DNA of 43,954 bases from an uncultured Olsenella sp. (GCA_900314535.1 OMVT01000020.1:1-43954); one strand, 5' to 3'. Positions 1 to 8,653 are shown, counted from the first letter of the stretch. Translations and numbers: made by a program. The notes: generated from the sequence alone by a model not told the origin.

Positions 1-93
1 GTGTCCAGCCTTCCCCTGCAGGGCAACATCCTACCGCTCGGAGGAGCCGGCCGCATCATTGCAGAGATGTGCTACCCACCAGAAGTGACGTAG
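1..93 (+). other. Short open frame at window edge, possible 3' end of an upstream gene
   Basis: The plus strand is open from base 1 to a TAG at 91-93 (30 codons). It may be the tail of a gene that begins outside the window. Nothing in the short peptide is recognisable. In many Gram-positives recA/recX lie upstream of rny, but the sequence here does not allow that assignment. Confidence 0.15.
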
Positions 94-129
94 AGCCAAA
101 AAAAGAAGAGCTTGTGACCTTACGAACAT

Positions 130-158
130 TTGACAGTATAAGATATCGAACATACGAT
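130..158 (+). promoter_or_regulatory. Candidate promoter for the rny operon
   Basis: A perfect -35 TTGACA (130-135) is followed by a 17-nt spacer and TACGAT (153-158, 4 of 6 matches to TATAAT). It lies about 175 nt upstream of the rny ATG, so the transcript would have a long leader. The rest of 94-333 shows no gene. Confidence 0.5.
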
Positions 159-333
159 TGAATTACCAGCTTTGGTGATTCACGCCTTCGGCAAGCTCCG
201 CAAGACGTTGTCCATATAACAATGGTATGTGCGTTCTGGCAGTCTTCCATGCTGCCGGCAGTGACACCTCAGGTGGGAGGGGCCCGCATGCGCGGACTCC
301 GCTGATGAGAAGATGAACGACTGAGGAGTCACC

Positions 334-1944
334 ATGACAGTACTAATTGCGATTGCATGTCTGGCGGTGGGTGCCCTCGTCTGCTATTTCGCCGTGACAA
401 GGCAGAGCAGCACGAAGGTGCAGGAAGCACGCCGACAGGTCGATGATGCAAAGGCCGAGGCAGAGAAGCAGCTCGGCGATGCCCGCACCCAGGCAGAGAA
501 GATCACTGCCGATGCCAAGAGCGCAGCCGAGAGCGCGAAGCGCGAGGCCCTGATCGAAGCCAAAGAGAAGATCATGCAGATGCGCCAGGCTTCCCTCAAT
601 GAGGAGGAGCAGCGCAAGAACGAGATTCATACGCTCGAGAACCGGCTCGTCCAGCGCGAGGAGTCCCTCGACAAGAGGAACGACTCCCTCGACCGCCGCG
701 AGCACCAGCTCCAGAGCTATCAGGGCCAGCTCGACCGCAGGAAGTCCGATCTCGACAAGATGGAAGAGAAGACGACAACAGAGCTCGAGCGCATTGCTGG
801 CCTCTCGAGCGACGAGGCCCACGACGAGCTCATCGGCAAGATCCGCCAGCAGAGCGTGCGCGAGGAGGCACAGATCCTGCGCGAGTCCGAGCAGCGCGTC
901 CGTGCCAAGGCCGACAAGACCGCACGCGAGATCGTTTCAACGGCCATCCAGCGCTGTGCTGCCGACCAGGCAGGCGAGATCACGGTCACGTCCGTCCATA
1001 TTCCGTCTGACGACCTTAAGGGCCGCATCATTGGCCGCGAGGGCAGGAACATCCGCACCTTCGAGCAGGTTACCGGCGTCTCCCTTGTCATCGACGATAC
1101 GCCTGAGACCGTCGTGCTCTCGAGCTTCGATCCGGTCCGCCGCGAGACGGCACGTGTCACGCTCGAGAACCTCATCGCAGACGGACGCATCCATCCTGCC
1201 CGCATCGAGGACATGTACAAGAAGGCCGAGACCCTCGTGAACGAGCGCGTCCGCGAGGCTGGCGAGCAGGCTGCCTTCGATATGGGTATCCACGACCTGC
1301 ATCCTGAACTCATCAAGACCTTGGGTGCCCTTCGCTACCGCACGTCCTATGGCCAGAATGTCCTTTCGCACTCCGTCCAGGTCGCGACGCTCTGCGGAAT
1401 CATGGCTTCCGAGCTCGGCATGGACGAGGCACCGGCAAAGCGTGCAGGACTCCTGCATGACATCGGCAAGGCCATCGACCATGAGGTGGAAGGCCCGCAC
1501 GCTGTCATCGGTGCAGACCTTGCCCGCCGCTACGGCGAGAAGCCGGAGATCGTCCACGCTATCGAGGCACACCACGCAGACGTCGAGCCGGATACGGTCC
1601 TCGATGTGCTTGTCCAGGCAGCCGATGCCATCTCCGCTGCACGTCCGGGTGCCCGCCGCGAGTCTGCCGAGAACTACATCAAGCGCCTCGAGAAGCTCGA
1701 GGAGATCTCCAATGCCCATGAGGGCGTCGAGCGCACCTACGCAATGCAGGCAGGCCGCGAGCTCCATGTGATGGTCGAGCCCGAGAAGATCTCCGATGCA
1801 CAGGCAACGGTGCTTGCACACGATGCACAGGCAACGGTGCTTGCACACGATATCGCGAAGCAGATCGAGGACGAGATGGAATATCCTGGCCAGGTCCGTG
1901 TCGTCGTCATACGCGAATCCCGCGCAGTGGATACGGCAAAGTAG
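334..1944 (+). CDS. rny: Ribonuclease Y
   Basis: RNase Y is a membrane-anchored endoribonuclease that starts mRNA turnover in many Gram-positives. The 536-residue product has the full architecture: an N-terminal membrane helix (about residues 2-22), a long charged coiled coil (about 25-190), a KH domain with its [10 protein letters not shown] loop from residue 230, and an HD domain with the metal-binding HD pair at H375-D376. The C-terminus ends in the usual tail with an EYPGQ motif. The ATG is preceded by GAGGAG (323-328). One oddity is a 27-bp exact tandem duplication that repeats DAQATVLAH near the C-terminus; family members as I know them carry one copy. The next gene starts 3 nt after the stop, so the two are probably translated together. 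The family call is firm; the effect of the duplication is unknown. Confidence 0.97.
   Translation: MTVLIAIACLAVGALVCYFAVTRQSSTKVQEARRQVDDAKAEAEKQLGDARTQAEKITADAKSAAESAKREALIEAKEKIMQMRQASLNEEEQRKNEIHTLENRLVQREESLDKRNDSLDRREHQLQSYQGQLDRRKSDLDKMEEKTTTELERIAGLSSDEAHDELIGKIRQQSVREEAQILRESEQRVRAKADKTAREIVSTAIQRCAADQAGEITVTSVHIPSDDLKGRIIGREGRNIRTFEQVTGVSLVIDDTPETVVLSSFDPVRRETARVTLENLIADGRIHPARIEDMYKKAETLVNERVREAGEQAAFDMGIHDLHPELIKTLGALRYRTSYGQNVLSHSVQVATLCGIMASELGMDEAPAKRAGLLHDIGKAIDHEVEGPHAVIGADLARRYGEKPEIVHAIEAHHADVEPDTVLDVLVQAADAISAARPGARRESAENYIKRLEKLEEISNAHEGVERTYAMQAGRELHVMVEPEKISDAQATVLAHDAQATVLAHDIAKQIEDEMEYPGQVRVVVIRESRAVDTAK
1795..1848 (+). repeat. 27-bp perfect tandem duplication inside rny
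   Basis: Bases 1795-1821 and 1822-1848 are identical and in frame, so nine residues (DAQATVLAH) occur twice just before the final DIAKQIE segment. The duplication is exact at every position including third codon bases, which suggests a recent slippage or unequal-exchange event, or an assembly artefact. Confidence 0.95.
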
Positions 1945-1947
1945 GCA

Positions 1948-3036
1948 ATGGGCACAGACGCTGAGAGCCTTGCCGCCTTCATTGCAAAGACGGGACATGC
2001 AGCTTCGCTTCGCGTCGAAGAGAGCTACGGTGACGGCTTCGTCCGCCTTCGGGTGGACGAAGCCGAACGTCGTCAGGCGAAGCATGATATCCGTTCTGTC
2101 GAAGACGCAGCGATAGAGCTTCTGCGGAATGCACGCGATGCCGGAGCCCATACGATTCTCTTTGCGCTCCAGAAGACCGAAGGCACGCGGACGCTCACGG
2201 TTGTGGATGATGGCGGAGGAATCCCTCACGACATGCAGGAACGGATCTTCGATGCCCGTGTCACCTCGAAGCTCGATACGATGCATATGGACGCTTGGGG
2301 CGTGCATGGAAGGGGCATGGCGCTCTTCTCGATAAGGCAGAACGCCGAAGCATCCCATGTCGTTGCATCAGATCCAGGCAAGGGCACCTCGATCCAGGTT
2401 TCCTTCGATACGGCAAAGATTCCCGAAAAGGCAGACCAGTCGTCCTGGCCCGAGTGCGAGCGGGACGAAGACGGAGCAATCAAGATTGTCCGCGGCCCGC
2501 ATAACCTCCTGCGCTGCTCCTGCGAGTTTGCGCTCGAGGACAAGGGCGCCTGCGAGGTCTATATAGGCTCTCCTGCAGAGACCATAGCGGCAGCACGCAG
2601 ACATGTCCGCATTCCGCGCGCTGTACGCGAACGCATCCTCCAGATGAAGATCTGCGACATGCCGCTTCTGCTCCAGCTCCGGCTCGCGCCTGACGCTGAG
2701 GAGCTTGCCGATATTGCCTCAGCTCTCGGCCTCGAAATCTCCGAGAGGACCGCGCAAAGGATTCTCTCTGGCGAGATTGCGCCGGCGCAGGGCGCCTATG
2801 CGTATCTCAGAGGCAAGAAGGTTTCAGCACGCCGCAGTCCCCGGAAAGTGGACCTCGAGAAGGATACCCGAAGTATCAAGATCTCGAAGGAGGATCTCGA
2901 CAAGTTCCGTGGCATGCTTGCGCGCGATTTCCAGTATCTGGAGGATCGCTACTATATCGAGCTTGCAGCACCGCCCGAGGTCCGTGTTTCTTCAGGCCGG
3001 CTTTCCTGTACGTTCGAATTTGCCGAGGATGACTAG
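1948..3036 (+). CDS. GHKL-type ATPase of unknown role between rny and spoVS
   Basis: A 362-residue protein with a histidine-kinase/HSP90/MutL-type ATP-binding fold in its N-terminal third. The N-box is AIELLRNARDAGA (catalytic-position Asn about N61), the G1 box is VDDGGGIP (residues 86-93) and the G2 box is GVHGRGMALFS (118-128). There is no phospho-accepting His domain, no membrane segment and no MutL-like C-terminus. The C-terminal two thirds (a region with two Cys near 190, then basic KVSARRSPRK and a final beta-rich part) are not recognised. The start lies 3 nt after the rny stop with no good ribosome site, which points to translational coupling with rny. In Bacillus the gene in this position is ymdB, an unrelated phosphodiesterase. 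A role in RNA decay or spoVS-linked regulation is inference only. Confidence 0.85.
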   Translation: MGTDAESLAAFIAKTGHAASLRVEESYGDGFVRLRVDEAERRQAKHDIRSVEDAAIELLRNARDAGAHTILFALQKTEGTRTLTVVDDGGGIPHDMQERIFDARVTSKLDTMHMDAWGVHGRGMALFSIRQNAEASHVVASDPGKGTSIQVSFDTAKIPEKADQSSWPECERDEDGAIKIVRGPHNLLRCSCEFALEDKGACEVYIGSPAETIAAARRHVRIPRAVRERILQMKICDMPLLLQLRLAPDAEELADIASALGLEISERTAQRILSGEIAPAQGAYAYLRGKKVSARRSPRKVDLEKDTRSIKISKEDLDKFRGMLARDFQYLEDRYYIELAAPPEVRVSSGRLSCTFEFAEDD

Positions 3037-3086
3037 GCCGTAAAGTATAAGATGTACGAAGTGGTATATGGCAAGACCATATGCAG

Positions 3087-3110
3087 TGTGTCCCGAGAAT
3101 GAGGGGCACA
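3087..3110 (+). other. Stem-loop in the leader of spoVS
   Basis: TGTGTCCC (3087-3094) can pair with GGGGCACA (3103-3110) across an 8-nt loop with one G-U pair. A second short stem, ATATGG/CCATAT, lies just upstream at 3066-3082. There is no T-tract, so this is more likely an mRNA structure or processing site than a terminator. Confidence 0.3.
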
Positions 3111-3137
3111 AGATAGAGCGAACTTCCAGGAGCAGGT

Positions 3138-3455
3138 ATGGACTTCCTCAAGGTTTCGAGCAAATCTTCCCCCGCATCGGTCGCGGGCGCCATTGCCGGC
3201 ATGGTGAAGGACGGCGTGCCCGTGAATGTGCAGTGCGTCGGTGCAGGTGCGGTGAACCAGGCCATCAAGGCTGTTGCCATCGCCCGCGGATTTCTCATAC
3301 CGACAGGAGTCGACATCTCCTGCGCTCCCACCTTCTCCGATATCGAGATCTGCGGCGAGAACAGGACGGCAATCCGCATTGCAATCTACGTCCACAAGCT
3401 GACGCCGCAGACACTTTCACAGACAGCCCCTACTGATACGAGGACGGTTTCATAG
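3138..3455 (+). CDS. spoVS: Stage V sporulation protein S (SpoVS)
   Basis: A small Alba-like protein (105 residues; SpoVS is usually about 86, so the C-terminal tail of about 20 residues is extra). The first 85 residues match the family strongly: MDFLKVSSKS at the start, the VQCVGAGAVNQAIKAVAIARG core and the final AIRIAIYVHKL strand. The ATG is preceded by AGGAG (3128-3132). SpoVS affects spore coat and septation in Bacillus but is also present in many non-sporulating bacteria, where its role is unclear. Its position after rny and one nucleotide before miaB mirrors the Bacillus order rny-ymdB-spoVS-miaB. No sporulation genes are otherwise seen, so a nucleic-acid-binding or regulatory function is more likely than sporulation. 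Confidence 0.93.
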   Translation: MDFLKVSSKSSPASVAGAIAGMVKDGVPVNVQCVGAGAVNQAIKAVAIARGFLIPTGVDISCAPTFSDIEICGENRTAIRIAIYVHKLTPQTLSQTAPTDTRTVS

Positions 3456-3456
3456 C

Positions 3457-4824
3457 ATGCAGCATTACCCGCAGTTGGCAGGAAAGACCTACTATGTAAA
3501 GACGTTCGGGTGCCAGATGAACTTCCACGATGCTGAGCGGGTGGCGGGCCTGCTTGATTCGTGTGGCTGCCTCGAGGTCGGTACCGTCGAAGAGGCAGAT
3601 ATCGTCGTATTCATGACGTGCTCAGTGCGTGAAGGAGCCGATACGAGGCTCTATGGCACTGCAGCGAATGCAGCAGGGGCTGCGCTTCCGCCTTCCGGCA
3701 AGCGCATCGTGGCCGTCGGTGGCTGCGTAGCTCAGCGTGCAGGCGCAGAGCTCAAGAAGAACATACCGAGTGTCGATGTCGTCTTCGGCACCGGCGCCTT
3801 GGCATCGCTGCCTGAGCTTCTTGTCGAGGCCTACTCGGAGAAGAAGCACAAGGTGCTCGTCGATACGAAGGAAGACACCGAGCATTTCTCGACCGAGCTT
3901 CCGAGCCATCGAGAGCTCCGCTATCACGCCTGGGTGCCGATCATGACGGGGTGCAACAACTTCTGCACCTACTGCATCGTGCCGTATGTCCGTGGACGCG
4001 AGCGCTCGCGCACGATGGAGTCCATCCTCCTCGAATGCAGCGGGCTTGTCGCTGACGGCGTGCGCGAAATCACGCTTCTGGGCCAGAACGTGAACTCCTA
4101 CGGCACGAACATCTACGGGAAGCCCCGGTTCGCAGAGCTTCTCCGCAAGGTAGGAGAGACCGGTGCCGACCGCATCCGCTTCACGTCTTCGAATCCCATG
4201 GACCTCACAGACGATGTCATTGCCGCCATGGCAGAGACGCCCAATGTGATGCCCCAGCTCCATCTTGCTGTCCAGAGCGGCTCTACGAGAGTCCTGAAGG
4301 CCATGAACAGGCGCTATACGAGAGAGCAGTATCTCGACCTTGTCGGACGCCTGCGCTCTGCCATGCCGGACCTTGCTCTCACGACCGACCTTATTGTCGG
4401 CTTCCCGGGAGAGACAGAAGAGGACTTCGAGGATACGCTTTCACTCGTCCGCGAGGCAGCCTTCGATGCGGCCTATACCTTCATCTACTCGAAGCGCCCG
4501 GGAACTCCTGCAGCGAAGATTGAAGATACGACGCCTCACGAGGTCATCCAGGAGCGCTTCGACAGGCTGGCACGCCTCGTCGAGGACCTCTCCTACGCAT
4601 CAAACCAGCGCGATCTTGGTACGGTCTCCGAAGTGCTTGTCGAGGGTCCCTCCAAGAGGAATGACGAGATGCTTGTCGGCCACAGCCGCAAGCTTCAGAC
4701 CGTCCACTTCCCGCTGCGCGAAGGCCAGAAGGCAGAAGACCTCGTCGGCAAGCTCGTCGATGTGAAGGTCGATGAAGCGAAGTCCTGGTATCTCGAAGGC
4801 ACACAGACAGGCGATCCCCGGTGA
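3457..4824 (+). CDS. miaB: tRNA-2-methylthio-N6-dimethylallyladenosine synthase
   Basis: A methylthiotransferase that adds a methylthio group to i6A37 of tRNAs using two 4Fe-4S clusters and S-adenosylmethionine. The 455 residues are full length. The N-terminal UPF0004 domain carries cluster cysteines in TFGCQMN, MTCSV and GGCVAQ. The radical SAM motif is CNNFCTYC (C166, C170, C173), followed by the typical VPYVRGRERSR. A TRAM domain forms the last 65 residues. The start is 1 nt after the spoVS stop. The end overlaps miaA, whose product makes the i6A substrate, so two successive steps of A37 modification are encoded together. Confidence 0.96.
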   Translation: MQHYPQLAGKTYYVKTFGCQMNFHDAERVAGLLDSCGCLEVGTVEEADIVVFMTCSVREGADTRLYGTAANAAGAALPPSGKRIVAVGGCVAQRAGAELKKNIPSVDVVFGTGALASLPELLVEAYSEKKHKVLVDTKEDTEHFSTELPSHRELRYHAWVPIMTGCNNFCTYCIVPYVRGRERSRTMESILLECSGLVADGVREITLLGQNVNSYGTNIYGKPRFAELLRKVGETGADRIRFTSSNPMDLTDDVIAAMAETPNVMPQLHLAVQSGSTRVLKAMNRRYTREQYLDLVGRLRSAMPDLALTTDLIVGFPGETEEDFEDTLSLVREAAFDAAYTFIYSKRPGTPAAKIEDTTPHEVIQERFDRLARLVEDLSYASNQRDLGTVSEVLVEGPSKRNDEMLVGHSRKLQTVHFPLREGQKAEDLVGKLVDVKVDEAKSWYLEGTQTGDPR

Positions 4825-5744
4825 AAGGCGACCGCGTCCTCTGCATCGTAGGCCCTACTGCATCGGGCAAGAGCGCGCTTGCAGATGAGCTGGCATGCCG
4901 TCTTGCAACCTCCGTCATCTCTGTCGATGCGATGCAGGTCTATCGCGGCATGGATATCGGCACAGCAAAGACGCCGGTATCGGAACGCAGGCGTCCGCTC
5001 CTTATGGTCGATGTCGCAGATATCGGCGATGCCTATTCTGCGCAGCTCTTCCAGGAGGAAGCGCGCATCTGCATCGATAGCCTTTGCTCGGAAGGAAAGC
5101 TCCCCATCCTCTGCGGTGGTACGGGACTCTACCTTGATGCCACGATAGACGATATGGTCTTCCCGAAGGGCGATACGTCGTCTGAGACGCGCAAACGCTA
5201 TGAGAAGATGGCTGAAGACGAAGGCAGCGAGGCCGTATATGCACTCCTTGAGAGCCGGGACCCTGCTTCTGCCGAACTCATACACCCGAACAATGTGAGA
5301 CGTGTCATCAGGGCGCTTGAGCTCCTCGATGAGGGAAAGAGCTACGCCGTGCAGCACGCTGGCCTCCATGAACGGGCACCATGGTATGACGCTTCGATCT
5401 GGGGCATAGCCATGGATCGCGAGCGACTCTACAGGAGGATCTCAGTACGCGTGGACCAGATGCTTCAAGACGGCCTCGTGGATGAGGTGGAAGGTCTTGT
5501 CGCTGCTGGGTTCAGAGACACGCTTACCGCGATGCAGGCCATCGGCTACAAGGAGATCGTGGACTACCTCGAAGGCTCCTGCACGCTTTCCGAAGCTACT
5601 GAAGAGATCAAGAAACACACCCGCCGCTATGCAAAGCGGCAGCTCTCCTGGTTCAAGCGCGATGGCCGCGTGAAATGGCTCGATTTGGACCAGATGGACA
5701 CGAACGGCGCTGCAGATATGATCATGGAGAAGGAGATGCTCTGA
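4821..5744 (+). CDS. miaA: tRNA dimethylallyltransferase
   Basis: Transfers a dimethylallyl group from DMAPP to A37 of tRNAs that read codons starting with U. The 307-residue product has the P-loop GPTASGKSAL (residues 9-18), the VYRGMDIGTAK substrate segment and the AIGYKEI motif near the C-terminus. The usual D-S-M-Q after the first strand reads VDAMQ here, a mild departure. The start is GTG at 4821, overlapping the miaB stop by 4 nt (GTGA), and the stop overlaps hflX by one base (TGATG). Both point to tight translational coupling. Confidence 0.95.
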   Translation: MKGDRVLCIVGPTASGKSALADELACRLATSVISVDAMQVYRGMDIGTAKTPVSERRRPLLMVDVADIGDAYSAQLFQEEARICIDSLCSEGKLPILCGGTGLYLDATIDDMVFPKGDTSSETRKRYEKMAEDEGSEAVYALLESRDPASAELIHPNNVRRVIRALELLDEGKSYAVQHAGLHERAPWYDASIWGIAMDRERLYRRISVRVDQMLQDGLVDEVEGLVAAGFRDTLTAMQAIGYKEIVDYLEGSCTLSEATEEIKKHTRRYAKRQLSWFKRDGRVKWLDLDQMDTNGAADMIMEKEML

Positions 5745-7036
5745 TGCCCCGATTCAAGGCGCAGCCGACAAAGCTCGAACCGGAGCGTGCGATTCTTGTC
5801 GGTGTCGATACCGGGACCGGCGAATGGTCTCTCGACGAGTCGCTGGCTGAGCTGGGGCGCCTGGTCGAGACAGATGGGGGAGAGGTTGTCGCCACGCTTG
5901 CACAGCGTCTCGAGGATCCTGTGGCGCGCACCTATCTGGGTTCTGGCAAGGCTGAGGAGCTCAGGGACCTTGCGCGCTCTCTCGACGCGGATGTCGTCGT
6001 ATTCGACGACGAGCTCTCTCCGTCACAGCAGTCAAATCTCGAGAAGATTGTCGGCTCCCATGTGAAGGTCATCGACCGTACTGCCCTCATTCTCGATATC
6101 TTCGCTGCCCATGCAACGACGAAGGAAGGACGTCTCCAGGTTCAGCTGGCCCAGGCAAACTACCTGCTGCCGCGTCTGAGAGGCATGTGGAGCCACCTTG
6201 TCGGCGAGCAGACGAGAGGTGGCATCGGTTCCAGGTTCGGCCAGGGCGAGAGCCAGCTCGAAGTCGACCGCCGTCTTGTCAGGAAGCGTATCAGCTTCCT
6301 CACGCAGGAGCTGAAGGAGCTCTCCTCCCAGCGCCATACCCAGTCGAAGGCACGCTGGGAATCCGGTGTCTGGAGGGTCGCCCTCGTCGGCTATACGAAT
6401 GCTGGGAAATCGACCATGCTCAACAAGCTTACCGGATCTTCGGTATATGCGAAGGACGAGCTCTTTGCGACGCTGGATCCGACAACACGTGCCATCGAGC
6501 TTGAAGAAGGTCGAAAGATCACTATCACGGATACCGTCGGCTTCATCCAGAAGCTTCCGACTCTGCTGGTGGAATCATTCAAGTCGACGCTCTCCGAGGC
6601 TATCAATGCCGACCTGATACTCAAGGTCGTCGATATTTCGGACCCGCATGCGGAGAAGGAACTCTCGGTCGTCGACAGCATCCTGAAAGAGATCGGTGCC
6701 GACAAGATCAGAAGCGTCGTTGTCTATAACAAGAGCGACCTTGTGCCTGAGGAGGCTCTGCGCCAGCTCGAGGCAATGCATCCGGATGCTGTCTTCATTT
6801 CGGCACTCGATGGCAAGGGACTTCGCGGCCTGCTCTTCCGCATCGCACAGGAAGCTGCAAAGGGCGATATAACGATGACGGTGGAAGTGCCGTATGAAAA
6901 GGGCATCCTCATGAGCATGCTCCATGAGAGATGCCAGATACTTCATGAGGAATACCACGAAGGCGGGCTCAGAGCTACTGCAAAGATTCCTGAGCGCCTT
7001 GCAGGCACTTTCGAGCCTTACCGTCTGGAGGGCTGA
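5744..7036 (+). CDS. hflX: GTPase HflX
   Basis: A ribosome-binding GTPase that splits stalled or heat-damaged ribosomes. The start was set at the ATG of the TGATG overlap with miaA, preceded by AAGGAG (5730-5735), giving 430 residues. It has the HflX N-terminal domain, the glycine-rich linker segment GGIGSRFGQGESQLE, and G-domain motifs G1 GYTNAGKS (from residue 216), G3 DTVGF and G4 NKSD. The link to tRNA modification genes (miaA-hflX) recalls the Escherichia coli miaA-hfq-hflX order. It is the last gene of the run; a weak stem (7054-7079) follows at the convergent boundary. Confidence 0.95.
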   Translation: MPRFKAQPTKLEPERAILVGVDTGTGEWSLDESLAELGRLVETDGGEVVATLAQRLEDPVARTYLGSGKAEELRDLARSLDADVVVFDDELSPSQQSNLEKIVGSHVKVIDRTALILDIFAAHATTKEGRLQVQLAQANYLLPRLRGMWSHLVGEQTRGGIGSRFGQGESQLEVDRRLVRKRISFLTQELKELSSQRHTQSKARWESGVWRVALVGYTNAGKSTMLNKLTGSSVYAKDELFATLDPTTRAIELEEGRKITITDTVGFIQKLPTLLVESFKSTLSEAINADLILKVVDISDPHAEKELSVVDSILKEIGADKIRSVVVYNKSDLVPEEALRQLEAMHPDAVFISALDGKGLRGLLFRIAQEAAKGDITMTVEVPYEKGILMSMLHERCQILHEEYHEGGLRATAKIPERLAGTFEPYRLEG

Positions 7037-7061
7037 GAAAGCCTCGTGGTGCCGGGACGCA

Positions 7062-7811
7062 TCATAAGAACTGTGTCCCAGTAGCAGCTGCGCAGATGAG
7101 AAGAATTGCAGGCTGGTGGAAGATATAGAACGCAAGCGGGTGCCTGCCGACGAATTCGAGCGGCGGGCAGGCAAGCTTCCTTGCGGCATCAGGATATCCC
7201 TGCCGCTTCCAGAGCTTTCCCAACGCTGCTCCCGAGAGATACATGAAGAGGAAAGGGAGCACGGGATAGTAGTCGCCCGAGGCAAAGCCTGGTCCAGGAA
7301 TGCCGAGCCATGCAAGGCCACGTATCTGATAGAGGGCGCGGGGGAGCGGCACGGCAAGGGGAGGAAACCCGAAAGATCCTCTCGGCAGTCCATAAGAGAT
7401 GAAGAAGGCGACCCAGAGAAGGATGGCAGCTTTCCATCCATCAGGAACATGCCCTGCCTTCTGCAGGAGCGCATAGATGAGCGTGCAGGCGCCCATGCAG
7501 AAGATGATGCCGAAATTGATCGGCGTATCGACAGCTGCAATGGTCGTGACAGCCCAGATGGCTGCAGCAAGTGCCAAGTAGCGTCCTGCGCGCTTCAGGT
7601 TGTTCCTCGAGAAGCTGCACATGACACCTGCGATGAAGAGGAAGGTCCAGGAGATGGAGTCTCGCCAGATATCCTCGAAAGGCGACGCGAACCATGCAAG
7701 CCTGAAGCCGAAGATGGCTGTCAGGTCATAGCAGGCATGAAACCCCATCATCGAAATGACAGAGAAGCCACGGATGATATCGAAGAGGCGGAGACGCCTG
7801 GATTCCGGCAC
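7062..7811 (-). CDS. DUF1624 / heparan-alpha-glucosaminide N-acetyltransferase-like membrane protein
   Basis: A 249-residue polytopic membrane protein. It starts RLRLFDIIRGFSVISMMGFHACYD, the hallmark of the DUF1624/acyltransferase-3-like family: an R-G pair in helix 1 and a conserved His in the next turn. About seven hydrophobic segments follow, ending with the HPLAFYIFHQP helix typical of the family. The likely role is transfer of an acyl group across or at the membrane onto a sugar; the substrate is unknown. The start is GTG at 7811, only 4 nt past the lexA stop, so it is probably cotranscribed with lexA and thus possibly damage-inducible (inference). Confidence 0.8.
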   Translation of the reverse strand: MPESRRLRLFDIIRGFSVISMMGFHACYDLTAIFGFRLAWFASPFEDIWRDSISWTFLFIAGVMCSFSRNNLKRAGRYLALAAAIWAVTTIAAVDTPINFGIIFCMGACTLIYALLQKAGHVPDGWKAAILLWVAFFISYGLPRGSFGFPPLAVPLPRALYQIRGLAWLGIPGPGFASGDYYPVLPFLFMYLSGAALGKLWKRQGYPDAARKLACPPLEFVGRHPLAFYIFHQPAILLICAAATGTQFL

Positions 7812-7815
7812 GGCG

Positions 7816-8466
7816 CTAGCTGATTGAACGGATGAGTGCCGTCACGCGACCCAGGATGCGCGGGTTCTCGGCGTAGATCGGCTCCATCGTGTCGTTCTCC
7901 GGCTGGAGGCGGATACGGCCATCTTCGCGGTAGAACGTCTTCACGGTTGCAGAATCGTCGATAAGCGCGACGACGATCTCGCCGTCATGTGCATCGTGCT
8001 CTTCCTTCACGACAATGTAGTCACCGTCGAAGATGCCGGCATTGATCATGGACTCGCCATGAACGCGCAGGACGAAAGATGATGCATCGCCGACGATGCT
8101 GGTCGGCAGATTGAGGCGCTCTTCAACATTCTGCTCAGCCAGAATCGGCTGGCCTGCAGCGACGCGGCCGACGAGCGGAAGCGAGATCGTATTGCTGTCT
8201 GGGTCTTCGGTGACCTTGGCAAGATGCAGGTCCTCGTCGTGCTCGGAAGGATTGTTCACGACCTCGATGGCACGGGGTTTCTTTGAATCCCTCTTGATGA
8301 AGCCCTGCTCCTGGAGGACCTGGAGATGCATATGGACGGTCGAAGGCGATGCCAGACCGACTGCGGCGCCAATCTCGCGTACCGAGGGCGGATAGCCATG
8401 CTCGGCGCTATAGGAGCAGATGTACTCGTAGATGCTTTGCTGGCGCTTGCTGAGCTTCTTTTTCAT
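7816..8466 (-). CDS. lexA: SOS repressor LexA
   Basis: Represses SOS genes and self-cleaves when RecA is activated. The start is the ATG at 8466, with AAAGGAGG about 8 nt upstream; the longer open frame upstream lies across the operators and is noncoding. The 216-residue product has an N-terminal winged helix-turn-helix (SVREIGAAVGLASPSTVHMHL), the cleavage site Ala-Gly in GRVAAGQPI, the catalytic Ser in HGESM and the catalytic Lys in SATVKTF. Three LexA-like boxes sit directly upstream, so autoregulation is expected. A membrane-protein gene follows 4 nt downstream. Confidence 0.97.
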   Translation of the reverse strand: MKKKLSKRQQSIYEYICSYSAEHGYPPSVREIGAAVGLASPSTVHMHLQVLQEQGFIKRDSKKPRAIEVVNNPSEHDEDLHLAKVTEDPDSNTISLPLVGRVAAGQPILAEQNVEERLNLPTSIVGDASSFVLRVHGESMINAGIFDGDYIVVKEEHDAHDGEIVVALIDDSATVKTFYREDGRIRLQPENDTMEPIYAENPRILGRVTALIRSIS

Positions 8467-8518
8467 GGGAGTCCTCCTTTTCCCTGGTTCCATCATACGA
8501 TATCTCACATTAATCTGC

Positions 8519-8585
8519 AAACAAATGTTCTGATAACTATTGACACGTACTAGTGTTCGAGCAATAGTATACAAAACAGATGTTC
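8519..8585. promoter_or_regulatory. Three LexA (SOS) boxes in the lexA/LysM-gene divergent region
   Basis: The Gram-positive SOS box is about CGAACN4GTTCG. Three near-matches occur: AAACAAATGTTC (8519-8530), GTACTAGTGTTC (8547-8558, within CGTACTAGTGTTCG) and AAACAGATGTTC (8574-8585, followed by G). Each has the conserved GTTC half and a degenerate other half; with the flanking bases each matches 10 of 12 defined positions. Spacing is 28 and 27 bp between box starts. Box 2 lies in the spacer of the rightward promoter and box 3 just past its -10, positions suited to repression of both directions. Confidence 0.8.
8540..8570 (+). promoter_or_regulatory. Candidate promoter of the LysM gene
   Basis: A perfect TTGACA (8540-8545) is followed 17-19 nt later by AATAGT/TAGTAT (8563-8570). 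The second LexA box fills the spacer, so the promoter should be shut by LexA and opened on DNA damage. Confidence 0.45.
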
Positions 8586-8653
8586 GCTCATGCAATGCTG
8601 TCGGCGGCGATTGCTATAAACGTCAGCAGCAACGATGAGAGAAAGGCTCCAAC

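Noticed and set aside
937..2358. 473-codon open frame on the minus strand across rny
   Set aside because: It lies antisense to the clear rny and GHKL genes, has no family motifs, and is the kind of long shadow frame expected in GC-rich coding DNA.
3138..3455. SpoVS as evidence of sporulation
   Set aside because: SpoVS occurs in many non-spore-formers and no other spore gene is present.
5675..5743. Extended hflX start at 5675
   Set aside because: It would overlap miaA by 70 nt; ATG 5744 has AAGGAG and a TGATG coupling.
8467..8595. Extended lexA start at 8595
   Set aside because: The extra 43 codons cross the LexA boxes and promoter; ATG 8466 has a strong ribosome site.
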